This document shows, in pieces, positions 6,828 to 8,086 of a stretch of DNA of 8,086 bases. The stretch's first letter is position 1, and each line of letters opens with the position of its first letter. The notes under the pieces were generated by a model, which searched no databases, was not told the origin of the DNA, and saw only the letters and a list, made by a program, of their open reading frames with translations. The position numbers were made by a program, and so were the translations under genes. This DNA comes from Planctomycetota bacterium. Lineage in GTDB: Bacteria > Planctomycetota > Phycisphaerae > UBA1845. Where the stretch lies: positions 1-8,086 of the forward strand of contig JADFRH010000095.1 of assembly GCA_022561415.1 (NCBI GenBank). The letters are read 5' to 3'.

Positions 6828-8003
6828 ATGTTGCAAAGGCTGTGGCGCCCAATTCTGATAGCCTCTGTTGGTGCCTGGGCTGCACTGAGCCCGGCTCTGG
6901 CACCAGGCGGCGATGGGTCCGCACTGGCCCAGGATCCCTGCGATACGCCGGACGCCAATCTGGATCTGAACGTCGCGGCCGGTTCGGAATTCGTCGCGCC
7001 CGGCGACGTGGTTACCGTTAGGCTCGACGTCAGCAACCTGACGTCTGCGATCAACGGAGCGCAGGCGCTGATACATTATGACGATTCGATCTTGACTTTG
7101 ACCGGCGTTACGACGAATAGCGGTCCGGACTGGGGGGAGGGCTTCCCGCTCACCGATGTTGCAGGCGACATCACATACACAGCAAATATTTTCGGCGGCT
7201 CGACGTCGGTCGACGGCACGATCGCAACGCTGACGTTTCTTGCGATTGCGGAGGGCACGACGAACATAACCTTCTGGGAAGCCCCGCCGCTTGTGTCCAA
7301 GCTGACCCGATTCCCGGACAGCACGACGCTTCTTCCGTGCCTGGGCGCGTCGGGCAACATCGTTAGCGCATGTGACGACGGGCTGTTCTGCAATGGTCTC
7401 GAAGCCTTCGTCGCCGGCGCGTGCCTGGCTGGTACTTCGCCAAGCTGCGACGACTCGAACGAATGTACGGATGATGCCTGTGATCCCGCCGGCAACGGTG
7501 GGGTCGGCGCCTGTACGAACCTGGACAACACGATCGCGTGCGACGATGGTCAACTCTGCACAGAGAATGACGTCTGCAGCGGCGGCACATGTTCCGGTTC
7601 GCCTTTCATTCCCGGCTTGTGCGACGACTTAAACGTGTGTACGGACGACGGCTGTGATTCCAGCGGAAACGCCGGCGCCGGTGCGTGTACGAACCTGGAC
7701 AACACGATCACGTGCGACGACGGTCAGCTCTGCACGGAGAACGACGTCTGCAGCGGCGGCGTGTGCGCCGGTACGCCCTTCGTTCCCGGCTCGTGCGACG
7801 ATTCGAACGGGTGTACGGACGATGCCTGTGATTCCAGCGGCAACGCCGGGGCCGGTGCGTGTACGAATCTGGACAACACGAGCGCGTGCGACGACAGTCA
7901 GTTCTGCACGGAGAACGACGTCTGCGAGCGGCGTGTGCTCCGGTTCGCCTTTCGTTCCCGGCTCGTGCGACGACTCGGATGTGTGTACGGACGATGCCTG
8001 TGA
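6828..8003 (+). CDS. Exported cohesin-like domain protein with Cys-rich tandem repeats, broken by a frameshift
   Basis: The start at 6828 is chosen because MLQRLWRPILIASVGAWAAL is a typical signal peptide (cleavage probably near ALA25 or AQ35) and AAGGGG at 6815-6820 is a good Shine-Dalgarno; the ATG at 6765 would put 21 charged residues before it. Residues ~45-155 look like a cohesin-type beta sandwich: LDLNVAAGSEFVAPGDVVTV, then NGAQALIHYDDSILTL, then DGTIATLTFLAI. From C182 (base 7371) Cys-rich repeats begin, about 56-58 residues each, of the form CDDGQLCTENDVCSGG.C then CDDSN.CTDD.CD..GN and CTNLDNT. The cysteines probably pair as disulfides outside the cell. At 7926-7932 the frame slips, and the last 26 residues before the stop at 8001-8003 (ERRVLRFAF...) are nonsense relative to the repeat; the array goes on in another frame. 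Likely role: surface or secreted adhesion or binding protein (inference). Confidence 0.75.
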   Translation: MLQRLWRPILIASVGAWAALSPALAPGGDGSALAQDPCDTPDANLDLNVAAGSEFVAPGDVVTVRLDVSNLTSAINGAQALIHYDDSILTLTGVTTNSGPDWGEGFPLTDVAGDITYTANIFGGSTSVDGTIATLTFLAIAEGTTNITFWEAPPLVSKLTRFPDSTTLLPCLGASGNIVSACDDGLFCNGLEAFVAGACLAGTSPSCDDSNECTDDACDPAGNGGVGACTNLDNTIACDDGQLCTENDVCSGGTCSGSPFIPGLCDDLNVCTDDGCDSSGNAGAGACTNLDNTITCDDGQLCTENDVCSGGVCAGTPFVPGSCDDSNGCTDDACDSSGNAGAGACTNLDNTSACDDSQFCTENDVCERRVLRFAFRSRLVRRLGCVYGRCL

Positions 8004-8086
8004 TTCCAGCGGCAACGCCGGCGCCGGTGCGTGTACGAACCTGGACAACACGGTGGCGTGCGACGACGGTCAGCTCTGCACGGAGA
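7371..8086 (+). repeat. 174-bp coding tandem repeat array (58-aa Cys-rich units), continuing past the window
   Basis: The unit boundaries, taken at the first Cys codon of each CDD motif, are 7371 (divergent first unit, 168 bp), 7539, 7713, 7887 and 8059. Spacings are 168, 174, 174 and 172 bp. The later units are alike at DNA level, not only in protein: the block around ACGAACCTGGACAACACG recurs at 7515, 7689, 7863 (one change) and 8035, and the first 28 bases of the last unit equal those of the unit at 7713. The 172-bp spacing marks a 2-bp loss in the unit at 7887. The right edge cuts the fifth unit, so total copy number is unknown. Confidence 0.9.
7933..8086 (+). pseudogene. Out-of-frame continuation of the Cys-rich repeat protein (partial, off right edge)
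   Basis: Reading from 7933 in the next frame restores the repeat exactly: VCSGSPFVPGSCDDSDVC, TDDACDSSGNAGAG, ACTNLDNTVACDDGQLC, open to the window end. This is the same gene as the CDS starting at 6828, separated from it by the slip at 7926-7932. There, GAGCGGC stands where the preceding units have AGCGGCGGC between TCTGC and the next codons. It has no start signal of its own. Either the gene is genuinely broken or the consensus has a local error. Confidence 0.8.

Overview
The window is about 8.1 kb of GC-rich bacterial DNA. The best guess is a planctomycete (Phycisphaerae-like, possibly from a metagenome). This rests on a C-terminal sorting tail of the form IPAASTWGL + hydrophobic stretch + RRR, on exported proteins with cohesin-like and Cys-rich repeat domains, and on short palindromic repeats. 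Taxonomy is an inference; there is no rRNA here to confirm it.

Left part (1-1047). A minus-strand reading frame runs off the left edge. It encodes the C-terminal half of a fumarate-reductase-type FAD protein followed by two CxxCH haem motifs. Its N-terminal FAD-binding half is missing. At about 843-860 it abuts, head to head, the last ~65 codons of a plus-strand DNA adenine methylase that has also lost its 5' end. The site is a deletion, rearrangement or assembly joint.

Housekeeping block (1075-4420). On the minus strand are murJ (lipid II flippase) and, 113 bp downstream, a DUF434-family protein whose C-terminal half looks PIN/NYN-nuclease-like. Divergent from murJ is fdxA, a seven-iron ferredoxin. 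It is followed by a pair of palindromic repeats and a tRNA-Asp(GUC).

Right part (4421-8086). Just after the tRNA are an 11-bp tandem repeat, a good sigma70-type promoter, and a 402-residue exported protein with a signal peptide, a calcium-binding-type Asp repeat and an IPTL-CTERM-like tail, closed by a clear intrinsic terminator. Beyond it lies a degenerate scrap of a tyrosine recombinase, then ~0.7 kb with no convincing gene. Last comes a second exported protein with a cohesin-like domain and a tandem array of 58-residue Cys-rich repeats (174-bp DNA period). The third complete-length unit of this array has lost 2 bp, which breaks the frame; the array continues in another frame and runs off the right edge.

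The middle genes are ordinary cell-wall, redox and translation genes and are not obviously one pathway. The flanks look like plastic accessory DNA. I found no coherent new defence or biosynthetic system. The points most worth a second look are the frameshifted 174-bp repeat array, the double 5' truncation, the haem-tailed flavoprotein, the possible nuclease fold in DUF434, and the MurJ that lacks two usual charged residues.
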